Part shown: positions 42,064-51,549 of the stretch, piece by piece
Numbering within the stretch: the stretch's first letter is position 1
How the letters are laid out: every line of letters starts with the position of its first letter
Assembly (NCBI RefSeq): GCF_052115445.1
Contig: NZ_JBFRGR010000004.1
Span: 310,001 to 374,000, forward strand
Direction of reading: 5' to 3'
Length of the DNA stretch: 64,000 bases
Source: Paenibacillus_E sp052115445
Lineage (GTDB): Bacteria > Bacillota > Bacilli > Paenibacillales > NBRC-103111
Notes under the pieces: model-generated
Told to the model about the DNA's origin: nothing
The model's input: only the letters and a program-made list of their open reading frames with translations
Databases searched by the model: none
Program-made: the position numbers and the translations under genes

Positions 42064-42741
42064 ATGACTCGTATTATGGTTGTTGATGATGACGCTGATA
42101 TCCGAGAGTTGATCCGCGTTTATTTGGCAGGGGAAGGCCTAACGGTTGTGCAAGCCAGCAATGGCCAAGAGGCGCTAAGTCTTATGGAATCCGTTCCTGC
42201 TGACTTAGTCGTGCTGGATGTCATGATGCCGCTGATGGATGGCTGGGAGCTGTGCCGAGAATTGCGATCGCATTACCCGGAACTTCCGTTGTTGATGGTG
42301 ACCGCGAAGAGTGAATCTATTCATAAGGTAAAAGGTTTTCAGCTCGGCACCGACGATTATTTAGTAAAGCCTTTTGATCCTGTAGAGTTAGTCATGAGAG
42401 TCAAGGCGTTGTTAAAGCGATACCGGATTCATTCCTCACAAGTCATTCTCATTGGTGGAATGACCATCGATCGTACAACATTTGAAGTACGCTATCAAGA
42501 CCAACGGATTACGTTGCCATTGAAGGAATTTGAACTTCTCTACAAGTTCGCAAGTCATGCGGGTCAAATCTTTACGCGTACCCAGCTGATTGAGCAAATT
42601 TGGGGGATGGATTATGAAGGTGATGATCGAACGGTTGATGTCCATATCAAACGTTTGCGGGAACGCTTTGAGCCCTATTCGGATGGTTTTCAAATTACAA
42701 CGATACGCGGATTAGGTTATAGGCTTGAGGTGAAGGTATGA
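42064..42741 (+). CDS. OmpR/PhoB-family response regulator
   Basis: 225 residues: receiver domain (about 1-120) with acidic pocket VVDDD, phospho-acceptor Asp52 in VLDVMMPLMDG, Thr in MVTAKS and Lys in YLVKPF. A winged-helix DNA-binding domain (about 130-225) follows, ending TIRGLGYRLEV. ATG 42064 lies after AAAGGCGGTG. The stop overlaps the histidine kinase start by four bases (ATGA). The likely target is the RND pump operon immediately downstream of the kinase, where a tandem 11-base repeat lies. A longer frame beginning at 42043 would add seven residues and lacks a better site. Confidence 0.95.
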   Translation: MTRIMVVDDDADIRELIRVYLAGEGLTVVQASNGQEALSLMESVPADLVVLDVMMPLMDGWELCRELRSHYPELPLLMVTAKSESIHKVKGFQLGTDDYLVKPFDPVELVMRVKALLKRYRIHSSQVILIGGMTIDRTTFEVRYQDQRITLPLKEFELLYKFASHAGQIFTRTQLIEQIWGMDYEGDDRTVDVHIKRLRERFEPYSDGFQITTIRGLGYRLEVKV

Positions 42742-44132
42742 TCAAATCGCTATATTTGCGAGTGGTTTTAACCTTTCTGGCGATTGTAGTGGTCAGTGTG
42801 CTTGTCGCATTTCCTTTGGCCGAGTACTTTTTTACGAACATGATATCAACAAAATTTCAATCTGAGATGTTAGCCGTAGGAAATCAAATTGTCACGTTAA
42901 GCAATGAAGTGCAGCCGAAGAACCTGTATTCCTTTGTAGCAGGAAGCAATCGACTGAATGAAAATTATTTGTTCACACTATTTGATTCCAGCGGCGTTTC
43001 ATTAGGGCAGACTCCTGTGGATGTAAAAGGGAGGCCGCCCATACAATCGTCCGAAGTTGCTGACGTATTGAAGGGTCATATCTATAAAAGCCTGGATTTC
43101 AGTGCACCTTTACGCGGCATTAACGGCATTAAAGTCGGCGTGCCGCTGATCGTTGGCGATCAGAGCTACGCATTATTCATACATACGAACATCACAGATG
43201 CTGCACGCGGCCAACTCCAGACATTGATCGTATCAGTTCTCGGCATCGTCCTCAGTGTGGGGAGCATTCTTATTCTAATCGCTTCGCGATATTTAGTGAA
43301 TCCTTTGAAGAAGCTGACCCTAGCGACAGAGAAGCTGGCTCGAGGTAATTTTAACGTCAATGTGAATGTAAGTAATAAGGACGAATTAGGCAAACTCGCA
43401 GAGAGCTTTAACCATATGGCTGGCGAGCTTAAGCAGCTGGAACAGATGCGTCAGGATTTCGTTTCAAATGTTTCACATGAGATTCAGTCTCCACTGACCT
43501 CAATTCGCGGCTTTTCCAAAGCGTTAAGGGAGTCGGATATCGATGATAATGATCGGAACAAATACTTGGAGATCATAGAACGTGAGAGTGAACGTCTTTC
43601 TCGTCTAAGTGAGAATCTACTGAAGCTAGCTTCGCTGGAATCCGAACATCATCCGTTTCATCCAACGATCTATGATTTGGACGAGCAGTTGCGTCGTATT
43701 GTTGTTTTCTATGAACCTCAATGGTCTTTGAAAGAGTTGGATCTGGATCTAGCCCTGCCTCGTGTGAAAATATTTGCAGACAGCGATCAATTAAGTCAAG
43801 TGTGGATAAATGTGATTGGTAATGCGATTAAATTCACAGCTACGGGTGGACATATTTATATTAAGCTTGTTCCACTGCGTGACCGGGTTCAAATATGGGT
43901 TCAAGATAACGGGATCGGTATTCCAATCGATGAACAAGGTCGTATTTTTGACCGTTTCTATAAGGTGGATCAAGCCAGGCAGCGTGATAGCGGCAGTGGT
44001 CTTGGACTTGCTATTGTTAGGAAGATCATTGATATGCACGATGGATCGATTGAGGTGCAAAGTGAAGTAGGCAAAGGCACGGGATTTCTTATAACGTTAC
44101 CGACAACGCACTCACCAACTAAAAAGAGTTGA
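42738..44132 (+). CDS. Sensor histidine kinase (HAMP, HisKA, HATPase)
   Basis: 464 residues. Two membrane helices (about 7-30 and 160-183) bracket an extracytoplasmic sensor of about 130 residues. HAMP (about 184-236) and HisKA follow, with phospho-acceptor His247 in SNVSHEIQSPLTSI, then the HATPase domain with N box (VIGNAIKF), G1 (VQDNGIGIP) and G2 (GSGLGLAIVRKI). It is the partner of the overlapping response regulator. The size and organisation resemble HssS-type kinases of Firmicutes, but the signal is unknown; placement before an RND efflux pump suggests sensing of a membrane-active or toxic compound. Confidence 0.94.
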   Translation: MIKSLYLRVVLTFLAIVVVSVLVAFPLAEYFFTNMISTKFQSEMLAVGNQIVTLSNEVQPKNLYSFVAGSNRLNENYLFTLFDSSGVSLGQTPVDVKGRPPIQSSEVADVLKGHIYKSLDFSAPLRGINGIKVGVPLIVGDQSYALFIHTNITDAARGQLQTLIVSVLGIVLSVGSILILIASRYLVNPLKKLTLATEKLARGNFNVNVNVSNKDELGKLAESFNHMAGELKQLEQMRQDFVSNVSHEIQSPLTSIRGFSKALRESDIDDNDRNKYLEIIERESERLSRLSENLLKLASLESEHHPFHPTIYDLDEQLRRIVVFYEPQWSLKELDLDLALPRVKIFADSDQLSQVWINVIGNAIKFTATGGHIYIKLVPLRDRVQIWVQDNGIGIPIDEQGRIFDRFYKVDQARQRDSGSGLGLAIVRKIIDMHDGSIEVQSEVGKGTGFLITLPTTHSPTKKS

Positions 44133-44137
44133 ACAAG

Positions 44138-44168
44138 AAACTTGGGATTGTTCACCAAGTTTTTTTGT
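44138..44168 (+). terminator. Terminator after histidine kinase
   Basis: Stem AAACTTGG / CCAAGTTT with an eight-base loop and TTTTTT. Confidence 0.88.
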
Positions 44169-44171
44169 TTT

Positions 44172-44193
44172 GTTCATATTGAGTTCATATTGA
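44172..44193 (+). promoter_or_regulatory. Tandem 11-base repeat, probable response-regulator operator
   Basis: GTTCATATTGA occurs twice head-to-tail without a gap (44172-44182, 44183-44193). An 11-base period places both half-sites on the same DNA face, the usual arrangement for OmpR/PhoB-family dimers. It lies 47 bases before the RND pump start, in the position of a -35 region. Confidence 0.68.
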
Positions 44194-44239
44194 ACCTGTA
44201 TTCTTTATCTCACAATCATTAGTTGAGGGGAGTACAGGA

Positions 44240-47200
44240 ATGAATCGACTCACACAGTTTTCGATGAAAAACGTTTCCGCGTTATTCATCATCATGATCA
44301 TGCTTTTTGTAGGCGGCTTGTATTCAGCAACACAGCTCAAGGAAGAGAACATGCCGAACGTTTCCTTCCCTGTTGTGGCCGTTACAACGACCTACACGGG
44401 CGCACCTAAAGACGTTATGGATGAAATTACGGTACCCATTGAGAAGAAGCTGGCGAATCTGGAAGATTTAGATTCCATCCAGTCCACTTCCAGTGATAAT
44501 TTCTCCATGGTTATTATTTTGTTCAAACAGAATGTCGATGTTGACAAAAAGAAGCTAGCAGTACAGGATGCCCTTTCCACGGTTTCCTTACCGGCAACGG
44601 CAGGTGCTCCTAAAGCATCTACCTTCGGTGCAGCATCCTTCCCATCCAACTATTTAGTCGCTTATGCGAACGAGGGAGTCAGCCAAACAGAGCTTGATAA
44701 AACGTTCAAAGATACGATTAAACCAGGTCTTGAAGGTATTAAAGGGATCGATCATATGGACATTATCGGGGCTAGAGACACCTCACTCGATATTGAGCTA
44801 GATGCATCAGCCTTAGATGTCTACGGTTTGTCACCAGGCATGGTGAGCAATGCGATTAATACCGCGGCGACGAAAACACCGATCGGTTCTGTTGAAATCG
44901 ATGGTAATAGCAAAATGACCCGAGTAACAGGCAACTTATCCAGTTTGTATGATCTGCAAAAAGTAGAGATTACGACGCCTAAAGGTGCCATTGTTACCTT
45001 GGATCAAGTCTCCAAAATAAAGGCCATTAGCGAATCCGACTTCAATGGACGTTTAGATGGCAAGCCAGCAATTGGGATGATTTTATACAAAGCTGGCAGT
45101 GCGAATGCCGTTGAATTCTCCGATGAAATTGAGAAGAACATTACAGAATGGAAAACAACGTTACCGAACATTACGTTCAAAAGCACCTTTGACAGTGCGG
45201 ATCAAATCAAAGAATCGATCTCTGGACTTGTCCGTGAAGGGATTGTAGGCGCGGTTCTTGCCTCACTTATGATTCTTGTCTTCTTACGCAATGTACGAAT
45301 GACGTTGATCGTACTCGTCTCGATTCCGCTCTCCATTTTGATCACATTATTATTAATGTCGCAATTAAACCTCACGCTCAACACGATGACACTTGGTGGT
45401 ATATTTATCGCGGTTGGACGGGTTGTCGATGACTCGATTGTTGTTATTGAGAACATTTATGCTTCCTTGGAAAAAGCGCAGGAACGGAAAGAATCCGTTA
45501 TTGCTTTGGCAACGAAACAAGTTTCGATGGCGATTACGTCATCTACCTTGGCTACTGTAGGGGTATTTGCTCCACTTGCTTTGGTAACTGGGGTTGTAGG
45601 TGGTTTCTTCCGACCTTTCGCTTTAACGATTGCTTGTGCACTTCTTTCATCTTTAATTGTAGCTTTAACGGTTATTCCGATGCTTTCGAAATTACTAGTG
45701 CTGCGTAGTAAACCAGGTAAAGTACAGCATGATGAAACTAAGCCAACGAAGTTGACCATGTTTTATGAAAAAGTGCTCACGTGGAGTTTAAAAAATAAAA
45801 TTAAAACGCTTCTAGTCGCTTTAGTCATGCTCATTGGGACGATGGCTGGAACGATTCCGTTCTTATCAGTTGCCTTTTTACCTGCATCAGGTCCATCGCA
45901 CATCATGTATTTCCAATTAAAATTGCCTTATTCAACATCCTTTGATGCGACGGATAGCAAAACAAAAGAAATCGAAACGGTGTTGTTAGACCTGAAGGAT
46001 TCAAAAGGCGAACCGGTATTTAAATTTGTTGAAGCACTTGTTGGTTATGCGGGTAAAGATGATGAGCAAATTCCGTATGCGTCTCAAATCTTCCTTGAAG
46101 TGAATGACAAAGTGGATCCTGAACAAGTGAAGGATCAAACGAAAGCTTATATTTTATCTGAATTGCCGAGTGGTTCTGAAGTTGAACCTAAATCTATGGA
46201 AGGTGACTTCGGAGTGTCAAGTACGGACTTCGCCTACACTCTCCAAGGTGATGATCAACTTCAATTAGAGAAAGCAGCTAGAGTGGTGAAAGAGAAATTA
46301 AACACGTTCCCTGAGCTTTCCGAAGTTGCCGACAATTTGAGCGATGCCAAAACAGAAATTGAAATTGCTGTTGATCAGAAGAAAGCTAGAGCCTATGGCC
46401 TAAGCGCAGCTTCCGTAAGAGATTCAGCACGTACATGGATTCAAAAGCAAAATCTAGGCGATATGAAATTCGATAATATTGTATATACAACAACGGTTTC
46501 ATTGGAAAAAACAGACAAAGATTCCCTTGAGAAGTTGGGTAATATCCCGTTAACGGCTCAGAATGGCTCGACCATTCTATTGAAGGAAGTTGCCAAAATC
46601 AATGAAACGAAAGGCGCTGCTTCCCTTGCAAGAGAGAATCAGGCGCAACTCGTGAAAGTTTCTGCCAAAATTAATTCAGACAATAAGACGGCAGTAAGTG
46701 CCAAGCTAAGTTCGGCTTTGAAAGAGCTAGAGCTTCCAGAGGGTGTTACACCGCAAATTACAGGCGTATCCGAAGATGTTAACGAAAGCTTTACCCAGTT
46801 ATTTGTGGCCATGGCTGCTGCGATCTTCGTCGTCTACTTGATCATGGTATTGGCGTTCGGGAACGCAAGTGCACCATTTGCGATTCTGTTCTCACTTCCT
46901 CTAGCTGTTATTGGAGGGCTCTTAGGACTCGTCATTGCTAGAGAACCATTAACCGTAACTTCCATGATCGGGTTCCTCATGTTGATTGGTATCGTCGTAA
47001 CGAATGCGATCGTACTGATCGACCGTGCACAACAGTTGCGCGAAGAAGGTTATACCGTTCGTCATGCGCTTATTGAAGCAGGGAAAATCAGACTTCGTCC
47101 TATTATCATGACAGCCGGAGCAACCATTATGGCGTTAGTGCCACTCGCGCTCGGGATCTCTGCAGAAGGCGGATTGATCGGTAAAGGTCTTGGGGTTGTT

Positions 47201-47353
47201 GTTATTGGTGGATTGATTACTTCGACGCTCTTGACGCTAGTCGTTGTACCTATTGTTTACGAGTTGATCGAAAGTATGAAAAACCGCATTAGCAACATGT
47301 TTAATCGGAAAAAAGCTAAAGAAAAAATGACAACGAGTTCGTTAGAAGTATAA
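44240..47353 (+). CDS. RND-family efflux transporter (SwrC/AcrB-like)
   Basis: 1037 residues, the usual length of hydrophobe/amphiphile efflux RND pumps. Membrane helix 1 (LFIIMIMLFVGGLYSA) is followed by a large extracytoplasmic loop, helices 2-6 around residues 335-550, a second loop, and helices 8-12 after about 850. Proton-relay acidic residues are in GRVVDDSIVVIENIY. The family in Gram-positives includes SwrC (surfactin self-resistance). GAGGGGAG precedes ATG 44240. It is the first gene of a three-gene unit with a lipoprotein adaptor and a novel secreted protein. Gram-positives lack a TolC partner, so export ends outside the membrane. Confidence 0.94.
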   Translation: MNRLTQFSMKNVSALFIIMIMLFVGGLYSATQLKEENMPNVSFPVVAVTTTYTGAPKDVMDEITVPIEKKLANLEDLDSIQSTSSDNFSMVIILFKQNVDVDKKKLAVQDALSTVSLPATAGAPKASTFGAASFPSNYLVAYANEGVSQTELDKTFKDTIKPGLEGIKGIDHMDIIGARDTSLDIELDASALDVYGLSPGMVSNAINTAATKTPIGSVEIDGNSKMTRVTGNLSSLYDLQKVEITTPKGAIVTLDQVSKIKAISESDFNGRLDGKPAIGMILYKAGSANAVEFSDEIEKNITEWKTTLPNITFKSTFDSADQIKESISGLVREGIVGAVLASLMILVFLRNVRMTLIVLVSIPLSILITLLLMSQLNLTLNTMTLGGIFIAVGRVVDDSIVVIENIYASLEKAQERKESVIALATKQVSMAITSSTLATVGVFAPLALVTGVVGGFFRPFALTIACALLSSLIVALTVIPMLSKLLVLRSKPGKVQHDETKPTKLTMFYEKVLTWSLKNKIKTLLVALVMLIGTMAGTIPFLSVAFLPASGPSHIMYFQLKLPYSTSFDATDSKTKEIETVLLDLKDSKGEPVFKFVEALVGYAGKDDEQIPYASQIFLEVNDKVDPEQVKDQTKAYILSELPSGSEVEPKSMEGDFGVSSTDFAYTLQGDDQLQLEKAARVVKEKLNTFPELSEVADNLSDAKTEIEIAVDQKKARAYGLSAASVRDSARTWIQKQNLGDMKFDNIVYTTTVSLEKTDKDSLEKLGNIPLTAQNGSTILLKEVAKINETKGAASLARENQAQLVKVSAKINSDNKTAVSAKLSSALKELELPEGVTPQITGVSEDVNESFTQLFVAMAAAIFVVYLIMVLAFGNASAPFAILFSLPLAVIGGLLGLVIAREPLTVTSMIGFLMLIGIVVTNAIVLIDRAQQLREEGYTVRHALIEAGKIRLRPIIMTAGATIMALVPLALGISAEGGLIGKGLGVVVIGGLITSTLLTLVVVPIVYELIESMKNRISNMFNRKKAKEKMTTSSLEV

Positions 47354-47365
47354 GGAGGCACATCG

Positions 47366-48664
47366 ATGATTAACGAAGGTTCACGAAGAGGGCATAGCAA
47401 ATATCGCTGGATGGGGGTCATCACGCTGTTAACCGCTGCGACGGTGTTGGCAACAGCCTGCTCGGCACCAGGAGCTAAGGATGCGGCAACCGTACAGTTA
47501 ACGCCTAAAGCGGTCAAAACGGAAGCGATCAAGCTTCAGAAAATAAGTAATCCGATTGAACAGGTGGCAGATGTTGTAGCCGGAACAACACTCGATGTGA
47601 TGGCGAAAGCGAATGGCGAAGTTACGGAAGTTCTGAAGAAACGAGGCGAATATGTGACGAAAGGTGATGTCCTTTTCGTTATTGATAATACAGATGCCTT
47701 ATCTGCTAAACGGAAGAGTGAGCTTCAAGTGAAGAGTGCACAGGATTCCTTGCAGCAAGCTCGAGATAATAAAGTGAATACACGGAAAGATTTAGCTGAT
47801 AACGTAGCTCGTACACAAACGGCTTTGAATAACGCTCAGCAAGATTACAACAAAATCAGAAATGATTTTGAAGCTGGAGTTGCGGTTCAGCGCCAGGTAG
47901 ACCAAGTTAAGCAAGCGTTGGATAATGCTCAAATGAGCTTAGATGCTGCGCATAGTAAGTTATCCGCATTCGATAATACGGATTCTATCTCCAGCATTGA
48001 AACACAAGCAGAATCCGCACGTCTAACATTGGAGGATGCTACTCGCTCTTTGGATAATTTCGAAGTGAAAGCTCCAGGCAGCGGTATTCTGACAGATTTC
48101 AATGTCGTGGTTGGTCAAACAGCATCTGCAGCAGCAGGAAAGGTTGGTCAAGTTCAGCAGATCGATCCTATCAAAATCAAAACTGAGCTAGCTGAAACGA
48201 ACTACCAACTTGTGAAAAACAAGAAGGAGCTCGTGTACTATAACCCGAATACGCCTGATAAAAAAGGGACAGCTAAGATTAGCTACTTAGCGCCAATCAT
48301 GAGTGCTGCTTCCAAAACTTATACGCTGGAATTGGATATTCCGAATCCAGATCGTACGATTCAACCGGGTGGACGTTATCTGGTCCAATTGACAACAGAG
48401 ACGGAAGAGAACGTTGCTGTCGTGCCTACACTTAGTATCATTCGTGAAGAATCCGATACCTTCGTGTTCGTTCAACAAGGTGACCAATACTTGAAACGGA
48501 AAGTGAAGCTTGGACGCATTAACGGCGAATTCCAAGAAGTGCTGGAAGGCGTGAAGGAAGGCGAACAACTGGTCATCACTGGACAGAACACTTTGAAAGA
48601 CGGTCAAAAGGTGACAAGCCCTGCAGCATCCGCACAACCAACTGCATCACCAGCTGCCAAATAG
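47366..48664 (+). CDS. RND-pump membrane-fusion/adaptor lipoprotein (HlyD family)
   Basis: 432 residues. The N-terminal basic region and hydrophobic stretch end in lipobox VLATAC (Cys32), so it is lipid-anchored outside. A lipoyl-like beta domain (about 75-105: MAKANGEVTEVLKKRGEYV), a long alpha-hairpin coiled coil (about 115-225), the second lipoyl half (VKAPGSGILTDFNVVVGQ) and beta-barrel domains follow. The end is a Ser/Ala/Pro tail. It works with the RND pump, encoded 12 bases upstream. AAGGAGG lies eight bases before ATG 47366. Confidence 0.92.
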   Translation: MINEGSRRGHSKYRWMGVITLLTAATVLATACSAPGAKDAATVQLTPKAVKTEAIKLQKISNPIEQVADVVAGTTLDVMAKANGEVTEVLKKRGEYVTKGDVLFVIDNTDALSAKRKSELQVKSAQDSLQQARDNKVNTRKDLADNVARTQTALNNAQQDYNKIRNDFEAGVAVQRQVDQVKQALDNAQMSLDAAHSKLSAFDNTDSISSIETQAESARLTLEDATRSLDNFEVKAPGSGILTDFNVVVGQTASAAAGKVGQVQQIDPIKIKTELAETNYQLVKNKKELVYYNPNTPDKKGTAKISYLAPIMSAASKTYTLELDIPNPDRTIQPGGRYLVQLTTETEENVAVVPTLSIIREESDTFVFVQQGDQYLKRKVKLGRINGEFQEVLEGVKEGEQLVITGQNTLKDGQKVTSPAASAQPTASPAAK

Positions 48665-48699
48665 CATCATTGAAATTCATATTAAGGGAGACGTTATAG

Positions 48700-50409
48700 A
48701 TGAAAAAAAGACCATGGAAATCCAGTCTAACAGCCATTATGCTGGGAGCAATGATCGTTCAAGGAGGTACCGCAGCATGGGCTGCGGAGCCTTCCACGCC
48801 AACTGTTGTCGCACCAACTGTGAATTATGGGTTAACGGAGGATATTCGCGCTGCTATCAAAAGTGTAGGTGAAACGCCGACTGCGACTGGCTCACAGCTT
48901 GCTGTGACAGTTCGCTTGTACAATGGCGGCACAACGCAAAATCGTGTGCCAGAGCACGAGCTTCGCGTGCAAACATCTAGCGGGATCTCTTACACGCTGA
49001 AACCAAGTGCAAGTAATAAAGCTTCCCTGCAACCAAAGGAAATTGCAGAGCTTGTTTATTTCGCAGCGATTGATTCGAAGGAAATCGGTAGGATTGAAAG
49101 CCTTTCGTTCGTGAACGTCGACTTGTATGCTTATCCGAAGGTAGAGACTACGCTGCTTTCAATGCCAACTAATCAAGTATGGTATGGCGGTACGGGCAGT
49201 GCAGCACTGGAAAGCATCGCTAGTGCAGAGTGGGGACAAGAGTTCACGATTTCTGGTGTGAATTCAGGACTTACGTATAAGACGGTGGAATCTTCCCTAC
49301 AGAACACAGCAGCTGGTCGTGTAGCCGTTGTGACTGTTCTTGTAAACAATCCGGGAGCAGGTCGTGAAACGGTACCCGCATTCCGTATAGATGCTCAATC
49401 AGAGTCGAAGAATTATGAAGGAAAACGTACAGAAGTGGCGCCAGTTGTCTTGGCAGCAGGAGAAACGACCTACATCCACTACGCGATCCCAGTGGAAAGC
49501 GGTGTGACGTTAACGAATGTCGTCGTGCTATCGACAGATACGTTTGTTCCGAAAGACGGAGGACAACCTTCGGAATTGGCAACAGCTAAGTTGGCTATGA
49601 ACTGGCCAGTAGATGGGGCTAATACAACCGCAGCCGCGTATACGATCGGTCAACCGATCACTTTCAATGCACAAGCCAAAGTGATTGATAAGTCGACGGA
49701 AGTATCCTTAATGGAGCTGCATTTGCATGAGAATCCAGGTGAGGGCTATAAGACAGCCGTAGTGAAGTTCAAATTAACGAACGCAAGCACAACGCCAGTA
49801 GCAACACCAGCATTCTTGACGGAGCTAACAAGTAAGCTAGGTGCCTCCTACCAAGGTGTTCGTCAAACGAATGTGACGACGATGCTGAATCCTGGATTGA
49901 GCTATGTGGTCAGCTATTCCTATATTGTTCCACAATCCGAAGATAGTGAAAGTTTTGCTTTGAAAATATTAGATGCACAGGCTGCAGCTCCATATACGAC
50001 GACGATTGCTGCGTTGCAAACGGACCTTCAGAAGGAAACGACGGATAATATTATTTCCTTGTACCCAATTGATGTGACGTTCAAGGACATAAACGTTAAT
50101 ATGCAATATGCGATGGGGACATACAGCTACAAGGTGAAATTGGATCTAACTATTACACAGGCTCCAAATGTTGTGGTTGATAACAATTTCTCCAAATTAA
50201 GATTTGAGATCGTGGATAGCTTAGGACGTGTTGTAGGTTCTAAAGACGCCTCTTTTAATGGGCCTAATAAGTTAATTAGTGGCAGCCAAATCCTTGATGC
50301 GACAGGGGCTAATTTGGATCAATTCAGCTCCCCATTCACGATTAATGTCTATGAAGCCATTGATACGCCAACGGGAATCGCTAAACGTTTAATCAAAGTA
50401 ATGAAATAA
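48700..50409 (+). CDS. Secreted beta-rich protein of the RND operon, unknown function
   Basis: 569 residues with signal peptide (cleavage about 29, AWAAEP). No lipobox, membrane helix or wall-anchor motif. The mature part appears to be repeated Ig-like beta modules of about 120-160 residues; similar phrases recur, such as LAVTVRLYNGGTTQNRVPEHELRV, AVVTVLVNNPGAGRETVPAFRI and AVVKFKLTNASTTPVATPAFL. The NGG/NNPG/NAST turn after a VxV strand and the following VPAF-like segment mark three copies. I do not recognise the family by name; DUF4352-like telokin folds look broadly similar. It is the third gene after pump and adaptor, 35 bases on, and closes with a terminator. Confidence 0.75.
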   Translation: MKKRPWKSSLTAIMLGAMIVQGGTAAWAAEPSTPTVVAPTVNYGLTEDIRAAIKSVGETPTATGSQLAVTVRLYNGGTTQNRVPEHELRVQTSSGISYTLKPSASNKASLQPKEIAELVYFAAIDSKEIGRIESLSFVNVDLYAYPKVETTLLSMPTNQVWYGGTGSAALESIASAEWGQEFTISGVNSGLTYKTVESSLQNTAAGRVAVVTVLVNNPGAGRETVPAFRIDAQSESKNYEGKRTEVAPVVLAAGETTYIHYAIPVESGVTLTNVVVLSTDTFVPKDGGQPSELATAKLAMNWPVDGANTTAAAYTIGQPITFNAQAKVIDKSTEVSLMELHLHENPGEGYKTAVVKFKLTNASTTPVATPAFLTELTSKLGASYQGVRQTNVTTMLNPGLSYVVSYSYIVPQSEDSESFALKILDAQAAAPYTTTIAALQTDLQKETTDNIISLYPIDVTFKDINVNMQYAMGTYSYKVKLDLTITQAPNVVVDNNFSKLRFEIVDSLGRVVGSKDASFNGPNKLISGSQILDATGANLDQFSSPFTINVYEAIDTPTGIAKRLIKVMK

Positions 50410-50431
50410 TTGCATATGCGTTATATTGAAA

Positions 50432-50475
50432 AAAACAGCCTGCTAGTAGAGAAATCTACTGGCAGGCTGTTTCTT
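50432..50475. terminator. Terminator of the RND operon, shared with the AraC gene
   Basis: Stem AAACAGCCTGC-AGTAGA / TCTACT-GCAGGCTGTTT with a GAAA loop; A-run before and T-run after. Confidence 0.9.
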
Positions 50476-50490
50476 GTGTAAGTATTCCGT

Positions 50491-51399
50491 TTACCGCTGT
50501 ACCCTAGCTTTCACAGATTTCGCATAATCCGATGGTGACATCCCGACGGTTTTCTTAAAATCTCTAGAAAAATAATGAATGCTTGTGTAACCAAGCAAGC
50601 TCGCAATTTCTGTTATGTTATAAGGGCCTTCACGCATATAGGTTTTGGCTTGCTCGATTTTGAGTAATTTGAAGGCTTCCATAATGCCCATACCCTTCTG
50701 GGATTGAAAGAGCTCCTTCATACGACTTTTGCCCAGGTGAAAGGTTTGGCAGAGGTCATCAAGGGTAAAGGAATCTGCCAGATGATCGCTCAAATAGGCC
50801 ATAATCTGACCGACGAGCCCAACCTCAGCTTTCTCCTTTTGCAACGAGGACTGTTTCAATTTCTGAGCTTCCTGAACGTTTCCCCGAGCTTCTAGTTTAC
50901 GGATAAGGGTGATAAGGAGAATTTCTAAATAAGCTTTGATGAGCTGCTCACTAGCAAACGATGCCTCTTCGTTTCTTTCTAACAAATGAACGGAAGGAGA
51001 ATCGAAGGGAGGGAGGAACGCATGAAATCCCTCTTGCGTGATGATTGAAAGCATATTGCGTTCGCGATCGCCTAACGATACGACTTTATTAGCTAGCTGA
51101 GACATAGCCTCAGAATGGCAGACGAAGGCGATAACGATGAGATTCGGCGGCTTATGCGCATGTCTGACATGAACGGTATGGAACTCCTCCGGTTTGTGGA
51201 AAATCATATTCCCCTGCTGGAGGGTATGGATGACATCGTCGGCACGGACCTCGACTTCCCCCTTGTCCACGTAGAGAATTTCCCAGAAGTCATGCTGCTC
51301 ACCGTCGAAAACAAAGCCTTTGGCATATTCAAAATAGTGAAAGGAAATGAGCGCTTCGATCGAAAGTGATTCCTGTAAATAGATTCTTGGGAAATCCAT
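50491..51399 (-). CDS. AraC-family transcription regulator
   Basis: 302 residues: an N-terminal cupin sensor domain (about 20-110, with FWEILYVDKGEVEVRADD and FHKPEEFHTV) and a C-terminal double helix-turn-helix AraC domain (about 195-300). The second HTH carries ITEIASLLGYTSIHYFSRDFKKTVGMSPSDY. Such one-component regulators sense a sugar and activate the neighbouring catabolic genes. It is divergent from the TIM-barrel epimerase and Gfo/Idh dehydrogenase genes, its likely targets. AGAGGACGG precedes ATG 51399. Position of the operator in the 150-base gap is not obvious. Confidence 0.92.
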   Translation of the reverse strand: MDFPRIYLQESLSIEALISFHYFEYAKGFVFDGEQHDFWEILYVDKGEVEVRADDVIHTLQQGNMIFHKPEEFHTVHVRHAHKPPNLIVIAFVCHSEAMSQLANKVVSLGDRERNMLSIITQEGFHAFLPPFDSPSVHLLERNEEASFASEQLIKAYLEILLITLIRKLEARGNVQEAQKLKQSSLQKEKAEVGLVGQIMAYLSDHLADSFTLDDLCQTFHLGKSRMKELFQSQKGMGIMEAFKLLKIEQAKTYMREGPYNITEIASLLGYTSIHYFSRDFKKTVGMSPSDYAKSVKARVQR

Positions 51400-51549
51400 G
51401 GTGTCCGTCCTCTCTAGGCGATTTTCTTCCCGAATATAGCCATTTTACCACATTCAATTTAGCTAAAGTGCAAATAATTCGGCTTAATAGATAAATCCAA
51501 TGGGACATCACTCTTTTATAATAAAGGAAAGAAGCGGAGGCGATTATCA

